Positions 52,219 through 60,903 of a stretch of DNA of 64,000 bases are shown one piece after another. A model generated the notes under the pieces. It was not told the DNA's origin, ran no database searches, and worked only from the letters and a program-made list of their open reading frames with translations. This DNA comes from Desulfoluna limicola (GTDB taxonomy: Bacteria > Desulfobacterota > Desulfobacteria > Desulfobacterales > Desulfolunaceae): contig NZ_AP024488.1 of assembly GCF_021654575.1 (NCBI RefSeq), positions 1,240,001 through 1,304,000 on the forward strand, read 5' to 3'. Numbering within the stretch: the first letter of the stretch is position 1; every line of letters begins with the position of its first letter. A program made the position numbers and the translations under genes.

Positions 52219-54024
52219 ATGAACAAACAACCCACGTCGGATATCACCAGCCCTTTTCTTCGGGGACGTGCGCATGTGCTGCCGAATCCGGCAAGGCTCG
52301 CCCTGGTCTACATTTTGTTTGCCATTCTCTGGATTTCGTCGAGCGATCTTATCCTCGGGTGGCTCCTGCCGGATTTTGAGTCTTTTCTCATGGCCCAGAT
52401 GATAAAGGGATCGGCCTTTGTCGTGGTGACCGGCGTTCTGGTTTTCCTCCTGATTCGAAAGGCGGAGCTCAGCGCGCTGGACTTGGAGCACAGTTTCCGC
52501 ACCTTCGCCGACAACACCGGTGATTGGGAATACTGGATAAACGAAGACGGGCAGGTGGTCTATGTCACCCCGGCCTGTGAGCGGGTCACGGGGTATCCCC
52601 CTGAAGAGTTTTACCGTCAGGCCGGGCTGATGCAGGAGATGATACATGAGGAGGACCGTCCGGCCCTGGTGGACTCGCACAAGGTTGGGGCGTGCGAGTC
52701 CCGGCCATACGAATACCGGATCGTCCGTCGTGATGGAACGATTCGGTGGCTTCTTCACGACTGCCATCCCGTAAGCGATGCCTGGGGCAGGCCCGCTGGT
52801 TTTCGTGGCACCAACAAGGACATCACCGGGAGAAAGCAGGCGGAAGAGGCCTTGAAACGATCCGAGAAACGGTTTCGAACCCTCTTTGAAGAAGCGGCGG
52901 AAGGGATTCTTGTGGCGGATGCCGAGTTCATGACGCTGAAATACGCCAATCCCAGGGCATGCCTTATGCTGGGGTGTTCTGAGGAGGAGATCAGGCAGAT
53001 GCGTGTGGAGGATCTGCACCCGGAGAAGAACCGGTCCATTTTTGTCGATGCCCTTCAAAGCCACCTTCGAGGCGACCTTTCCCTTTCGTCCGCCGTGCCC
53101 CTTGCCACCAGGGACGGGGTTTGCCGGTATGCCGACGTCACCACGGCTGCCATGGAGTTTGATGGCACTCGTTGCCTGGTGGGCTTTTTTACCGATGTGA
53201 CGGAAAGGCTGCGGCTGGAGAAGGAACACTCCAAAGCTGAGGCCCACCTGCGCCAGGCCCAGAAAATGGAGGCGGTGGGGACCCTTGCCAGTGGGGTGGC
53301 CCATGAGATCAACAACCCCATCATGGGGATTACAGGCTACGCGGATCTTATGGAAGAGCACACCCGGGGAAATTCCGAGGTGAGCAGGCTTGCCGGTGAG
53401 ATCAGGCGGGAGGCGGGTCGAATCCACCGCATCGTCACAAACCTGCTCCGGTTTGCACGCAGTGAAAAAAACGAGGCCCCGCTCCCGACACGCCTTAACG
53501 ATATCGTGGATGCCACGCTGTCGCTGGTACAGATGGTCATGCGCCATGACCAGATCGCCCTTGAGGTGGATCTCCCTGGTGACCTGCCGCCGGTACTCTG
53601 CTTAAGCCCTCAGATCCAGCAGGTCGTGATGAACCTTCTGACCAACGCTCGGGACGCCCTCAATACCAAATACCCGGGTTACCACGAAAACAAGGTGGTG
53701 AAGATCACAGCACGACCCCTTGTCCGTGCCTGCAGGCAGTGGATTCGCCTGACCGTGGAGGATCATGGCCCGGGAATACCGAAGGGGGTTAAACAGCGTA
53801 TGTTCGACCCGTTTTACACCACCAAGCCGGCAGATAAGGGGACCGGCCTCGGGCTGGCCATCACCTATGGCATCGTGAAAGAGCATGGCGGCGAGCTGGA
53901 TGTGGAGACCCAGTGCGGTGAGTGGACCCGTGTGCATGTGGATTTGCCCATGGTTAATGGCGAAAGGCGAAAGGGCGAACGACGGGAGGAGTCGCTGCAC
54001 CCTGGTAATGACCCATTGCCGTGA
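52219..54024 (+). CDS. PAS-domain sensor histidine kinase
   Basis: A 601-aa membrane kinase. Two N-terminal helices (LALVYILFAILWISSSDLIL and IKGSAFVVVTGVLVFLLI) are followed by PAS1 (~90-205, FADNTGDWEYWINEDGQVVY), PAS2 (~212-330, LFEEAAEGILVADAEFMTLK), a HisKA helix with His in GTLASGVAHEINNPIMG (~360) and a HATPase domain (MNLLTNARDAL, VEDHGPGIPKG, TTKPADKGTGLGLAITYGIV). No response regulator is adjacent. The C-terminal tail (MVNGERRKGERREESLHPG) is encoded by a slippery ggcgaaa repeat. ATG 52219 is preferred over GTG 52213. The 354 bp upstream (51865-52218) show no gene. Confidence 0.9.
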   Translation: MNKQPTSDITSPFLRGRAHVLPNPARLALVYILFAILWISSSDLILGWLLPDFESFLMAQMIKGSAFVVVTGVLVFLLIRKAELSALDLEHSFRTFADNTGDWEYWINEDGQVVYVTPACERVTGYPPEEFYRQAGLMQEMIHEEDRPALVDSHKVGACESRPYEYRIVRRDGTIRWLLHDCHPVSDAWGRPAGFRGTNKDITGRKQAEEALKRSEKRFRTLFEEAAEGILVADAEFMTLKYANPRACLMLGCSEEEIRQMRVEDLHPEKNRSIFVDALQSHLRGDLSLSSAVPLATRDGVCRYADVTTAAMEFDGTRCLVGFFTDVTERLRLEKEHSKAEAHLRQAQKMEAVGTLASGVAHEINNPIMGITGYADLMEEHTRGNSEVSRLAGEIRREAGRIHRIVTNLLRFARSEKNEAPLPTRLNDIVDATLSLVQMVMRHDQIALEVDLPGDLPPVLCLSPQIQQVVMNLLTNARDALNTKYPGYHENKVVKITARPLVRACRQWIRLTVEDHGPGIPKGVKQRMFDPFYTTKPADKGTGLGLAITYGIVKEHGGELDVETQCGEWTRVHVDLPMVNGERRKGERREESLHPGNDPLP

Positions 54025-54063
54025 GCGTAGCGAATTCATTGAACCAGGGCAACCAGTCAGTAA

Positions 54064-54244
54064 GCCTCCGGCGGGTCTGTTTTTGACATGAGCCCCGAAA
54101 ACTTTCCGGTTGCATACACATCAAGTCCAAGGCTGTTGGCTGAGCAACGCCATTGGGCGTGTAGGAATCGTCATCAAGGCCTGCTTGTCAAACCCAGCTC
54201 ATAAAGCATGGCAAAAGTTTGCCCCCCGGCAGGGCCGCGGAGGC
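54064..54244. repeat. Full-length GCCTCCGGCGG mosaic element, homologue of 6025-6193
   Basis: gcctccggcgggtctgtttt on the left, interior aaaactttccggttgcatac and aaggctgttggct, right end ccccccggcagggccgcgga followed by ggc. Confidence 0.85.
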
Positions 54245-54280
54245 GATTTTGAGCTGAATAGTTCCAAGAACGCTTTTGGG

Positions 54281-54736
54281 TCAGGTCCCATCACAGGCAG
54301 AGGGTGGCTCAACCTTCCATTCAGACGTCGATCTGGCAGCCACCTCTTTCCGGTCATTGATGATCACCCCCTCAATGGTCGCAAGTCCTCCTTTTCCGGT
54401 TTTCCTGACTTTCAGGATTCTCCCTTCGACCTTCAATGTGCCGGTGTTTTTAAGGGGTTTCAGGAACTCGAAATTCATCTGCGTCGAGTGAGGGGCCCCC
54501 GTTAAAAATGTCCGGGCCGTGCGACTCATCAATTCCTCCAGAATGGCGATGAGCACGCCACTGTGAACCAGCTTGCCGTAGCAGCACAGGTGTGTTGAAA
54601 TTTTTGCTGCCCCGATGACACAAGAACCCCTCGTGCAGAAAAGCAGCTGAAACCCTGATGAGTGTGTTGCCTTGCAGCCGGCACCTTGCCTGCCGTTAAG
54701 CACCCTTAATCCCCGGTCTCTGTCCAATGGTTGCAT
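54281..54736 (-). CDS. PaaI-like hotdog-fold thioesterase
   Basis: A 151-aa protein whose central part has the hotdog helix and strand pattern: CCYGKLVHSGVLIAILEELM (the HG/HSG helix), APHSTQMNFEFLKPLKNTGT, LKVEGRILKVRKTGKGGLAT, IEGVIINDRKEVAARSTSEW. It is probably an acyl-CoA thioesterase of the PaaI/4HBT type. The start at 54736 (AGGAA upstream) is a best guess; the frame is open 26 codons further. Confidence 0.65.
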   Translation of the reverse strand: MQPLDRDRGLRVLNGRQGAGCKATHSSGFQLLFCTRGSCVIGAAKISTHLCCYGKLVHSGVLIAILEELMSRTARTFLTGAPHSTQMNFEFLKPLKNTGTLKVEGRILKVRKTGKGGLATIEGVIINDRKEVAARSTSEWKVEPPSACDGT

Positions 54737-54853
54737 GGGGTATGGTTCCTGGTTCGTAGTTCTTGGTTTAAGGTGCTCGCTCTGCTTCACATCCATTGAT
54801 AAGAGAGGGAGCAATGCGATTCCACGATGTGTTCCTTGCCCACAATTGAGGCT

Positions 54854-55004
54854 TAGCCCGGATATTTCATGAGAAAAGGGTCACGCCAAAGAAATAGACT
54901 GTGATTGCAGTGGGCTGTTGTGAAAAATTCAGTTGTTTCAAAAATGCAAAATGTAATTCACGGTTTTCTGCTTGATTTTCTCACCCTCCGGGCGAGCCGG
55001 GTTA
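54854..55004 (-). mobile_element. MITE-like element, RCCCGGATATTTC family (copy 5, internally deleted)
   Basis: Left end TTAGCCCGGATATTTCATGA, then the same body as copy 3 (aaaatgcaaaatgtaattca, ttttctcaccctccgggcga), ending gccgggtta where the hairpin half should begin. It is a 151-bp deletion derivative. Confidence 0.75.
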
Positions 55005-55037
55005 GGATTGATGCGGTTGCCTGAAAAAGGCCCTATG

Positions 55038-55134
55038 AACCACGAAGAGCACGAAGAACCCGAAGAGTAACAAAAGAGAGATAGAGGGCTTCTTGCGGCG
55101 AAGCCGCCTTCGTGCGCTTCGTGTCCTTTGTGGC
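55038..55134. repeat. CCACGAAG inverted repeat element
   Basis: aaccacgaagagcacgaaga at the left and cttcgtgtcctttgtgg at the right, with a gcggcgaagccgcc hairpin inside. A relative is at 58768-58864. Confidence 0.7.
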
Positions 55135-55325
55135 AGCAATCCATCATGTCACTTCGAACTGCCATTAGTCCGGATACGAGGGACGGAGAATGGTAAATTA
55201 TCCATCCCCTGTACAGGTTATTCCAATACCGGCTCCTTCGGGGCTGATTGTTATCGTTTTGGTGTAGTGCAGCGGCTCATGAACCAAGCAGGAAGAACCG
55301 GCAACCCAGAACGTCTTTTATCTAC

Positions 55326-56069
55326 CTATTTCATCCGGTACGTGAAGGCGATCATCATCTGGTTTCTGTCCTCCATCTGAAGGGCGGCCTCAAGACCTCC
55401 GCAATCCAGATTCGCGTTGATGGCCTCCTTGGTCATGCGGATCCCCATGGGATTTTTTTCGCCCATGGTGGTGGCGAGCTCCATGGCGGTGTCAATCATG
55501 GCCTCTTTGGGAACGACCCGGGAGGCGAATCCCAGGGAAAGAGCCGTGGGGGCGTCCATCCAGTTGCCGGTCAACAGATACTCATAGGCCCTGCCGGCCC
55601 CGATCAGCCTTGGCAGAAAATAGCTGGAGGCCATGTCCGCCCCGCCCAGGCCGATGTTGATGTAGGCCGCAGAAAAACGGGCATCCTCTGACAGAATCCG
55701 GATATCAGACGCCATGGCCATGGAAAACCCGATGCCGGCAGCCGCCCCGTGCACGCAGGAGATAATGGGCTGGGGAATCCGGCGCATGGCCAGAAACAAC
55801 CGGCTCATGCGGGCCTGGGCATCAAGTGCCTTCACAGGGCTCATCTTGAAGATCTCCGGGGCATAGGTCTCGGTGTCCAACCCCGCGCAAAAACCCCTGG
55901 ACTCCCCGCCATCAATAATAAGCACCGTGGTCTCCTCATCGTATCGGCGCTCGTTTAAAAATGCCTCAAACGCCAACACCATCTCCAGGTCAAAGGCGTT
56001 GTACTTGTCCGGGCGGTTCAACGTAAGACGTCCGATCTTTCCCTCTTGACGGTAGATAAATGGCTCCAT
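55326..56069 (-). CDS. Enoyl-CoA hydratase/isomerase family protein
   Basis: A 247-aa crotonase. It has GRLTLNRPDKYNAFDLEM at the start, SRGFCAGLDTETYAP, the oxyanion-hole segment CVHGAAAGIGFSMAMASDIRI, and GLGGADMASSYFLPRLIGAG. The position usually occupied by the second catalytic Glu is GGADMAS, so the exact reaction is uncertain. ATG 56069 has GAGGAG 8 nt upstream. It sits 422 bp after the acyl-CoA dehydrogenase gene on the same strand and probably works with it in acyl-CoA breakdown. Confidence 0.87.
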   Translation of the reverse strand: MEPFIYRQEGKIGRLTLNRPDKYNAFDLEMVLAFEAFLNERRYDEETTVLIIDGGESRGFCAGLDTETYAPEIFKMSPVKALDAQARMSRLFLAMRRIPQPIISCVHGAAAGIGFSMAMASDIRILSEDARFSAAYINIGLGGADMASSYFLPRLIGAGRAYEYLLTGNWMDAPTALSLGFASRVVPKEAMIDTAMELATTMGEKNPMGIRMTKEAINANLDCGGLEAALQMEDRNQMMIAFTYRMK

Positions 56070-56113
56070 GGGGAACACTCCTCTGTGGAAGAATAAAAAT
56101 GCACAAAACAATG

Positions 56114-56203
56114 GCCTCCGGCGGCGAGGTGGGGGCACCTCGAAACCCTATGGCGAATGCGAGGCGGGTGTCATTTTGCCTTGCACCTCGCGTCCGCATT
56201 CGC
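56114..56203 (+). repeat. GCCTCCGGCGG-family module, type I hairpin
   Basis: gcctccggcggcgaggtggg, ggcacctcg hairpin, then an inverted gcgaatgcgaggcg / cgcgtccgcattcgc pair around a core differing from other modules. The end faces the crotonase start. Confidence 0.78.
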
Positions 56204-56408
56204 GCCATGTGTGACGTTGATCTTCGTATATCCCAAGTGCGTGAGCTGCAGGTGTTTCAGTTACAACGCGTAGGTCGACCTTCTCCGGAGTCAAGTCGCA
56301 GGAACTCAGATGAATTTCAGGCTCCTTTATCGCCTGGTTATCAGGTGTAAACCACGAAGCTCACGAAGCGCCCTCCGGCCTGCACGAAGGAGGTAAAGTC
56401 ACCCCTGG

Positions 56409-56447
56409 CAACCAGCTTTCGAGGTGGCTCACCTCGCCGCCGGAGGC
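56409..56447 (-). repeat. GCCTCCGGCGG-family module, type I hairpin (short)
   Basis: caaccagctttcgaggtggc then tcacctcgccgccggaggc, 44 bp from the acyl-CoA dehydrogenase stop. Preceded by a short ccacgaagctcacgaag fragment (56352). Confidence 0.82.
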
Positions 56448-56490
56448 ACGCTCTTAGTTCTTTTTTATTCATTGAACCAAGAACGATTTA

Positions 56491-58293
56491 TTAATCCGTA
56501 AAATGGGCAACATCCGTTTCAAGGGTGACGGGCGGCTGGGTCAGGGTGACGGCCAGGGGGCCGATTTTCGGCAGTTCGTGGATGAAGTAGTAGCGGCCCA
56601 CGGCAAGCTTGCCTTCATAGAAGGTCCGGTCGGATTTTTTGACGCCCTGTGCTGCCAGCTGGTCACAGGCCACCACGGCCTGGGCCAGCCATTGCCAGGC
56701 GATGGTCACGTGGCCGAACATCTCCAGGTAGAGGGTGGCGTTTGCCAGAAAGGCCTCGGGCCCTTTTTCCATGGCCATCCCGCCCAGGGCCTGGGTGGTC
56801 GTTGCAAGGGTCTCTTTTGCATCGGAAAGGGTGTTTCCCATTTTCTGGAGTTCGGGATGCGCCTGGGCTTTTTCGATGGTTTGATTCATCTCCTGATCCA
56901 GAAGCATCAGGGCTTTTCCGCTTTTCATCACCACTTTCCGGCCCAGAAGGTCCATGCCCTGGATGCCTGTGGTGCCTTCATGGATGGTGTGGATGCGCAT
57001 GTCCCGGAAGTGCTGCTCCACGGGGAAATCCTCGCAGTAGCCGTACCCGCCAAAGCACTGAATGCTCAAGCTGGTGGAGAGGATCCCCATCTCTGACGGA
57101 AAGGTCTTGGCCACGGGGGTAAGGAGTTCCAGCAGGAGGTGATAGTCCTCTCGCTGATCCTCGGGGCCGGCATGGATGAGGTCTTCGTACCGGCTGCACT
57201 GGAGGATGAGTGAGAGGGCTCCCTCGGAGACGGCCCGCTGGAAGAGAAGCATGCGTTTGACATCCTGATGCTCGATGATGGCGATGGGGGGCGCTCCCTT
57301 GCCGTCTGTGAGGCGGCGCCCCTGTTTGCGGGTCCGGGCGTAGTCCAGGGCCGCATGATAGGCGGCCGTGGCAATGGCGGTGGCGCCCATGCCCACCTCC
57401 AGGCGCGCCCCGTTCATCATCTGAAACATGTAGGAAAGCCCCCTGTTCGGTTCCCCCACAAGGTACCCCGTGCAGTCTCCCTTTTCACCTATGGAGAGCG
57501 CCGTGATGGGGGCACCCCGGTAGCCCAGTTTATGGAATACCTGCGTGACGGTGACGTCGTTGTTGACCAGGGATCCGTTGCCGTCGGAGCGAAGCTTGGG
57601 AACGACAAAAAGGGAAATGCCCTTCACGCCCGCCGGTGCCCCTTCTATCCGGGCCAGCATAAGGTGCACCACGTTGTCCACGCCGTCGTGATCCCCCGCA
57701 GAGATAAAGATCTTCTCCCCGGAAATCCGGTAGGTGCCGTCGTCCGAAAGGGTGGCCGAGGTGGTGAGATCCCCAAGGGAGGTGCCGGCCTCCGGCTCGG
57801 TCAGGGCCATGGTGCCCTGCCATTTTCCCTCAAGCATGGGCGGCAAAAAGGCCTGCTTCAGCTCGTCGGATCCAAAGGTGAGGATCAGGGTGGCGGCCCC
57901 CATGGTGAGGCCGGAGTAGACGGAGCCCGAATAGTTGGCCGAGGCAAAGATAAAATTCACCGCATGCAGCAGGCTCGCCGGCATGTTCTCCCCGCCCCAT
58001 GCCTCGGGAAACACAGCCGAAATCCAGCCGTCTTTTCCAAGGGTCGTCATGATGCGTCGCACGTCCTTATGAACCGCCACCGTGCCCTCTTTCAGCTCCG
58101 GCGGGTTTCGGTCCATCTCCTCAAAAATGGGGTGCAGCGCTTTTTTTGCAAAATCAAACGCGGCATCAAGCACCATGTCCATGGATTTCCGGGTGTGACC
58201 GTTCCCACCCGTGGCGTGGGGAAGGGGGGTGCTCCCCACGACCTCGTGAAGCGTAAACTTCAGGTTGCGCATACTCATGAATTTGTCTGCCAT
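56491..58293 (-). CDS. Acyl-CoA dehydrogenase (600-aa type with extra C-terminal domain)
   Basis: A 600-aa FAD enzyme oxidising an acyl-CoA to the enoyl-CoA. Recognisable parts are FPEAWGGENMPASLLHAVNF, the ALTEPEAGTSLGDLTTSA substrate/FAD loop, ISGEKIFISAGDHD, GARLEVGMGATAIATAAYHA and QCFGGYGYCEDFPVEQHFRD followed by IHEGTTGIQGMDLLGRK with the expected catalytic Glu. The additional ~120 C-terminal residues match the class with an acetyl-CoA-dehydrogenase C-terminal domain (DmdC/AidB-like length). ATG 58293 is supported by AAGGG upstream and the MADKFMSMRNLKF start. It is co-oriented with the crotonase. The divergent sigma-54 activator 848 bp away may control it. Confidence 0.9.
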   Translation of the reverse strand: MADKFMSMRNLKFTLHEVVGSTPLPHATGGNGHTRKSMDMVLDAAFDFAKKALHPIFEEMDRNPPELKEGTVAVHKDVRRIMTTLGKDGWISAVFPEAWGGENMPASLLHAVNFIFASANYSGSVYSGLTMGAATLILTFGSDELKQAFLPPMLEGKWQGTMALTEPEAGTSLGDLTTSATLSDDGTYRISGEKIFISAGDHDGVDNVVHLMLARIEGAPAGVKGISLFVVPKLRSDGNGSLVNNDVTVTQVFHKLGYRGAPITALSIGEKGDCTGYLVGEPNRGLSYMFQMMNGARLEVGMGATAIATAAYHAALDYARTRKQGRRLTDGKGAPPIAIIEHQDVKRMLLFQRAVSEGALSLILQCSRYEDLIHAGPEDQREDYHLLLELLTPVAKTFPSEMGILSTSLSIQCFGGYGYCEDFPVEQHFRDMRIHTIHEGTTGIQGMDLLGRKVVMKSGKALMLLDQEMNQTIEKAQAHPELQKMGNTLSDAKETLATTTQALGGMAMEKGPEAFLANATLYLEMFGHVTIAWQWLAQAVVACDQLAAQGVKKSDRTFYEGKLAVGRYYFIHELPKIGPLAVTLTQPPVTLETDVAHFTD

Positions 58294-58347
58294 GATGGAC
58301 CCTTTTTTTGACGGTTGACGAATTGAAGACTGAAAATGAAAAAAGCT

Positions 58348-58435
58348 GCCTCCGGCGGGCAGGGGATGATCCCCTGCACCCCAGGTTGCCGCATCACATT
58401 GCCCTCGTTCCTCGGGCAACGTGCTGCGGCAGTTC
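58348..58435 (+). repeat. GCCTCCGGCGG-family module, type III hairpin
   Basis: gcctccggcgggcaggggat, gatcccctgcaccccaggtt, ccctcgttcctcggg core between gccgcatcac/gtgctgcggc arms. The end faces the acyl-CoA dehydrogenase start. Confidence 0.85.
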
Positions 58436-58767
58436 TATTATGGCGTGCCGCACTCCGGTGCGGCTTTTTCGTTTATCTTGCACAACCCCCCGCTAAAAGA
58501 GGTTGCGGCGTGGTGTGTAAAAACAGATTTGATCTGTCTCGTCGTTCCTGATTGCTTGATAACCCGCTCCTCTTGGGCGGGTGCCCAGGGTAGATTTTTG
58601 ACGTCGTTCAAATCACGAGTGACCGGGGATCCCATTCTGAGATTCGGCATCGATTGTTGTGGGGCAAGTCACAACGTAAAAAAGACAAGTCGTGTGTGGA
58701 CCTGATCTCTCAACCCATCTATTTTCGGCCAATACAGCAGGTCTGGTTTGCATGTAAAAAGCAGCCC

Positions 58768-58864
58768 AACCATGAAGCACATGAAGAGCTTGAAGGCGGC
58801 TCCGCCGCAAAACCCTTTTCTTTCTTCTGCTTTTCTTCATGTCCTCCATGCTCTTCATGGTCCA
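58768..58864. repeat. CCATGAAG inverted repeat element
   Basis: accatgaagcacatgaagag at the left, cttcatgtcctccatgctct and tcatggt at the right, with ggcggctccgccg inside. Same design as 55038-55134. Confidence 0.65.
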
Positions 58865-58875
58865 TGCTTTTCGAA

Positions 58876-58912
58876 ACCAGCTTTCGAGGTGGCTCACCTC
58901 GCCGCCGAAGGC
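58876..58912 (-). repeat. GCCTCCGGCGG-family module, type I hairpin (short)
   Basis: ccagctttcgaggtggctca then cctcgccgccgaaggc; 230 bp before the sigma-54 activator start. Confidence 0.78.
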
Positions 58913-59141
58913 ATCGCTTTTTTATCTGTTTTTTTGTCCGGCCTCACATCGGCCATGAGCAAAGCGAATACATTGAACCAAGAACCAAGAACGTTTTTAC
59001 TTATCCATGAGCAACGAACATGCCATGATGTCGGGCCCCTGTGTTTCATGGCGATCACATTCAAGCTGGTGAAAATCCGTGATATGTAGTAGGCCTTTTG
59101 TATTATATTTAATGCATCTACTGTATTTCGCGGGGGAGCTC

Positions 59142-60707
59142 ATGGCGCAGGACGAAAACAGGTTGGTCAGGGATATCACGCAGTCTCTGTACAGCAGTCT
59201 GGAGATCGAAAAATCACTTCACGAAACCCTTCTTTTACTCAAAGAGTACCTGCCCCTGGACCTGGTGCATGTCTTTATCATGGACACCTCGGCCCATACC
59301 CTGAGGTACCTGGCCGAAGCCACGGCTAAACGGGGGACCCTCATCGACGAGCGCATTCAGCTTTCCCCGGATCATGTGGCGGAGATCCGCGGCCATGCCC
59401 ACGGGGACGTTCATATCCTCAACAGCTCGGAGAGCCCCACGCTCCAAAGCATTCAAGACCATTTCTCCCGTCGCATCTTCAAGCCCATGTACAACGGTCG
59501 GGAACCGTTCTCTGTCATGACCATGGGCTTTGATATTGTCCCGCCGCTGGTGGGGGGCTTCGGCATGGTGGCCGGCGGGGAAGGGGTCTACAGTGAGTCA
59601 CACGTTGCCTGCCTGAAGCTCATCAGGCGGCCGCTTATCGGTGCCGTGCTGAATCTTCTTCACCACAGGGACCTCGTCTGCAAAAACGAGCGCCTCTTCA
59701 CCGAGAAAAAGCAGCTGGAGAATCGCCTGGGCCATGATCCGGCCGGCCGCATCATCGGGGCCGACACCGGCCTCAAGGAGGTCTCCGCTATGGTCAGCCA
59801 GGTAGCGGCCCTGGACAGCCAGGTGCTCATCCTGGGGGAGACCGGCACCGGCAAAGAGGTGGTGGCCAACGCCATCCACCAGGCATCAAAACGCAGCGAC
59901 GGGCCCATGATCCGGGTCAACTGCGGGGCCATTGCCGAGAGCCTCATGGACAGCGAGCTCTTCGGCCACGAAAAAGGGGCCTTCACCGGCGCCACCCGGC
60001 TCAAGCGGGGCTACTTCGAACAAGCCGACGGCGGCACCATCTTTCTGGATGAAATCGGCGAACTGCCCCTTGCCGCCCAGGTCAAGCTTTTGCGGGTGCT
60101 TCAGACCATGGAGTTCAACCGGGTGGGGGGAAGCTGGCCGGTCTCCGTGGATGTGCGGGTGGTGGTGGCCACCAACCGCGATCTCTTTGGCATGGTCACG
60201 GACAAACGGTTCCGGGAAGACCTCTGGTTTCGTCTCAACGTCTTTCCCATCCGCATCCCCCCTTTGCGAGACCGGAAGCAAGACATAAAAGCCCTGGCCG
60301 ACACCTTTGTGGTGCGCAAAGCCCGGGAGATGAACATGGAACCCCCGCCCCGGCTCACCGATTCCGCCATCCGCCAGCTCACCGCCTACGACTGGCCCGG
60401 CAACATCCGTGAACTCCAGAACGTCATCGAACGCGCCCTTATCCTCGGCAGGGGCCGTATCCTCTCCTTTGAAACCCTCACATGGGAGTCAACCCCATCT
60501 CCCGAGACAGGCCAGCCCAGCACACCCCATGGCACCTTTGCCACCATGGATGAGGCCATAAAAACCCATATTCAGGATGCCCTGGCACTTACAAACTGCA
60601 AGATCGAAGGCCCCGGAGGCACAGCCGAACTCCTGGCCATGAATCCGTCCACCTTGCGAAGCCGCATGAAAAAATATGGGATTGAGATTCAAAAGAGGTC
60701 AGGTTAG
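59142..60707 (+). CDS. Sigma-54-dependent transcriptional activator with GAF-type sensor domain
   Basis: A 521-aa enhancer-binding protein. The N-terminal ~180 residues form a GAF-like sensor (LLLLKEYLPLDLVHVFIMDT). The AAA+ domain has Walker A (LILGETGTGKEVVANAIHQ), the sigma-54 contact GAFTGA in GHEKGAFTGATRLKRG, Walker B (GGTIFLDEIGELPL) and the R-finger region (KRFREDLWFRLNVFPIRIPP). A Fis-type helix-turn-helix closes it (GGTAELLAMNPSTLRSRMKK). ATG 59142 has GGGGGAG upstream; an open frame begins 21 codons earlier without a ribosome site. It is divergent from the acyl-CoA dehydrogenase/crotonase pair, its most likely targets, though I found no clear -24/-12 site. Confidence 0.92.
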   Translation: MAQDENRLVRDITQSLYSSLEIEKSLHETLLLLKEYLPLDLVHVFIMDTSAHTLRYLAEATAKRGTLIDERIQLSPDHVAEIRGHAHGDVHILNSSESPTLQSIQDHFSRRIFKPMYNGREPFSVMTMGFDIVPPLVGGFGMVAGGEGVYSESHVACLKLIRRPLIGAVLNLLHHRDLVCKNERLFTEKKQLENRLGHDPAGRIIGADTGLKEVSAMVSQVAALDSQVLILGETGTGKEVVANAIHQASKRSDGPMIRVNCGAIAESLMDSELFGHEKGAFTGATRLKRGYFEQADGGTIFLDEIGELPLAAQVKLLRVLQTMEFNRVGGSWPVSVDVRVVVATNRDLFGMVTDKRFREDLWFRLNVFPIRIPPLRDRKQDIKALADTFVVRKAREMNMEPPPRLTDSAIRQLTAYDWPGNIRELQNVIERALILGRGRILSFETLTWESTPSPETGQPSTPHGTFATMDEAIKTHIQDALALTNCKIEGPGGTAELLAMNPSTLRSRMKKYGIEIQKRSG

Positions 60708-60725
60708 CTGAGTAAGGCAAAAAGT

Positions 60726-60861
60726 GCCTCCGGCGGCCCTGCCGGGAGCCAAACTTTTGAAAAGTTTGATAAACAGGTTTAAAAAAAGGTCCTTGGTAGT
60801 GTTCGAATTAACAGCGCATCCTTAACCTGCTTTCAAGGTGGCACACCTTGCCGCCGGAGGC
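60726..60861. repeat. Full-length GCCTCCGGCGG mosaic element (type II left, type I right)
   Basis: gcctccggcggccctgccgg, caaacttttgaaaagtttga on the left; cctgctttcaaggtggcaca and ccttgccgccggaggc on the right. Both ends face genes. Confidence 0.88.
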
Positions 60862-60903
60862 TTCTTTTCAACAATCATGTTGAGCTGAGTCGTTACCTTA
60901 TTT

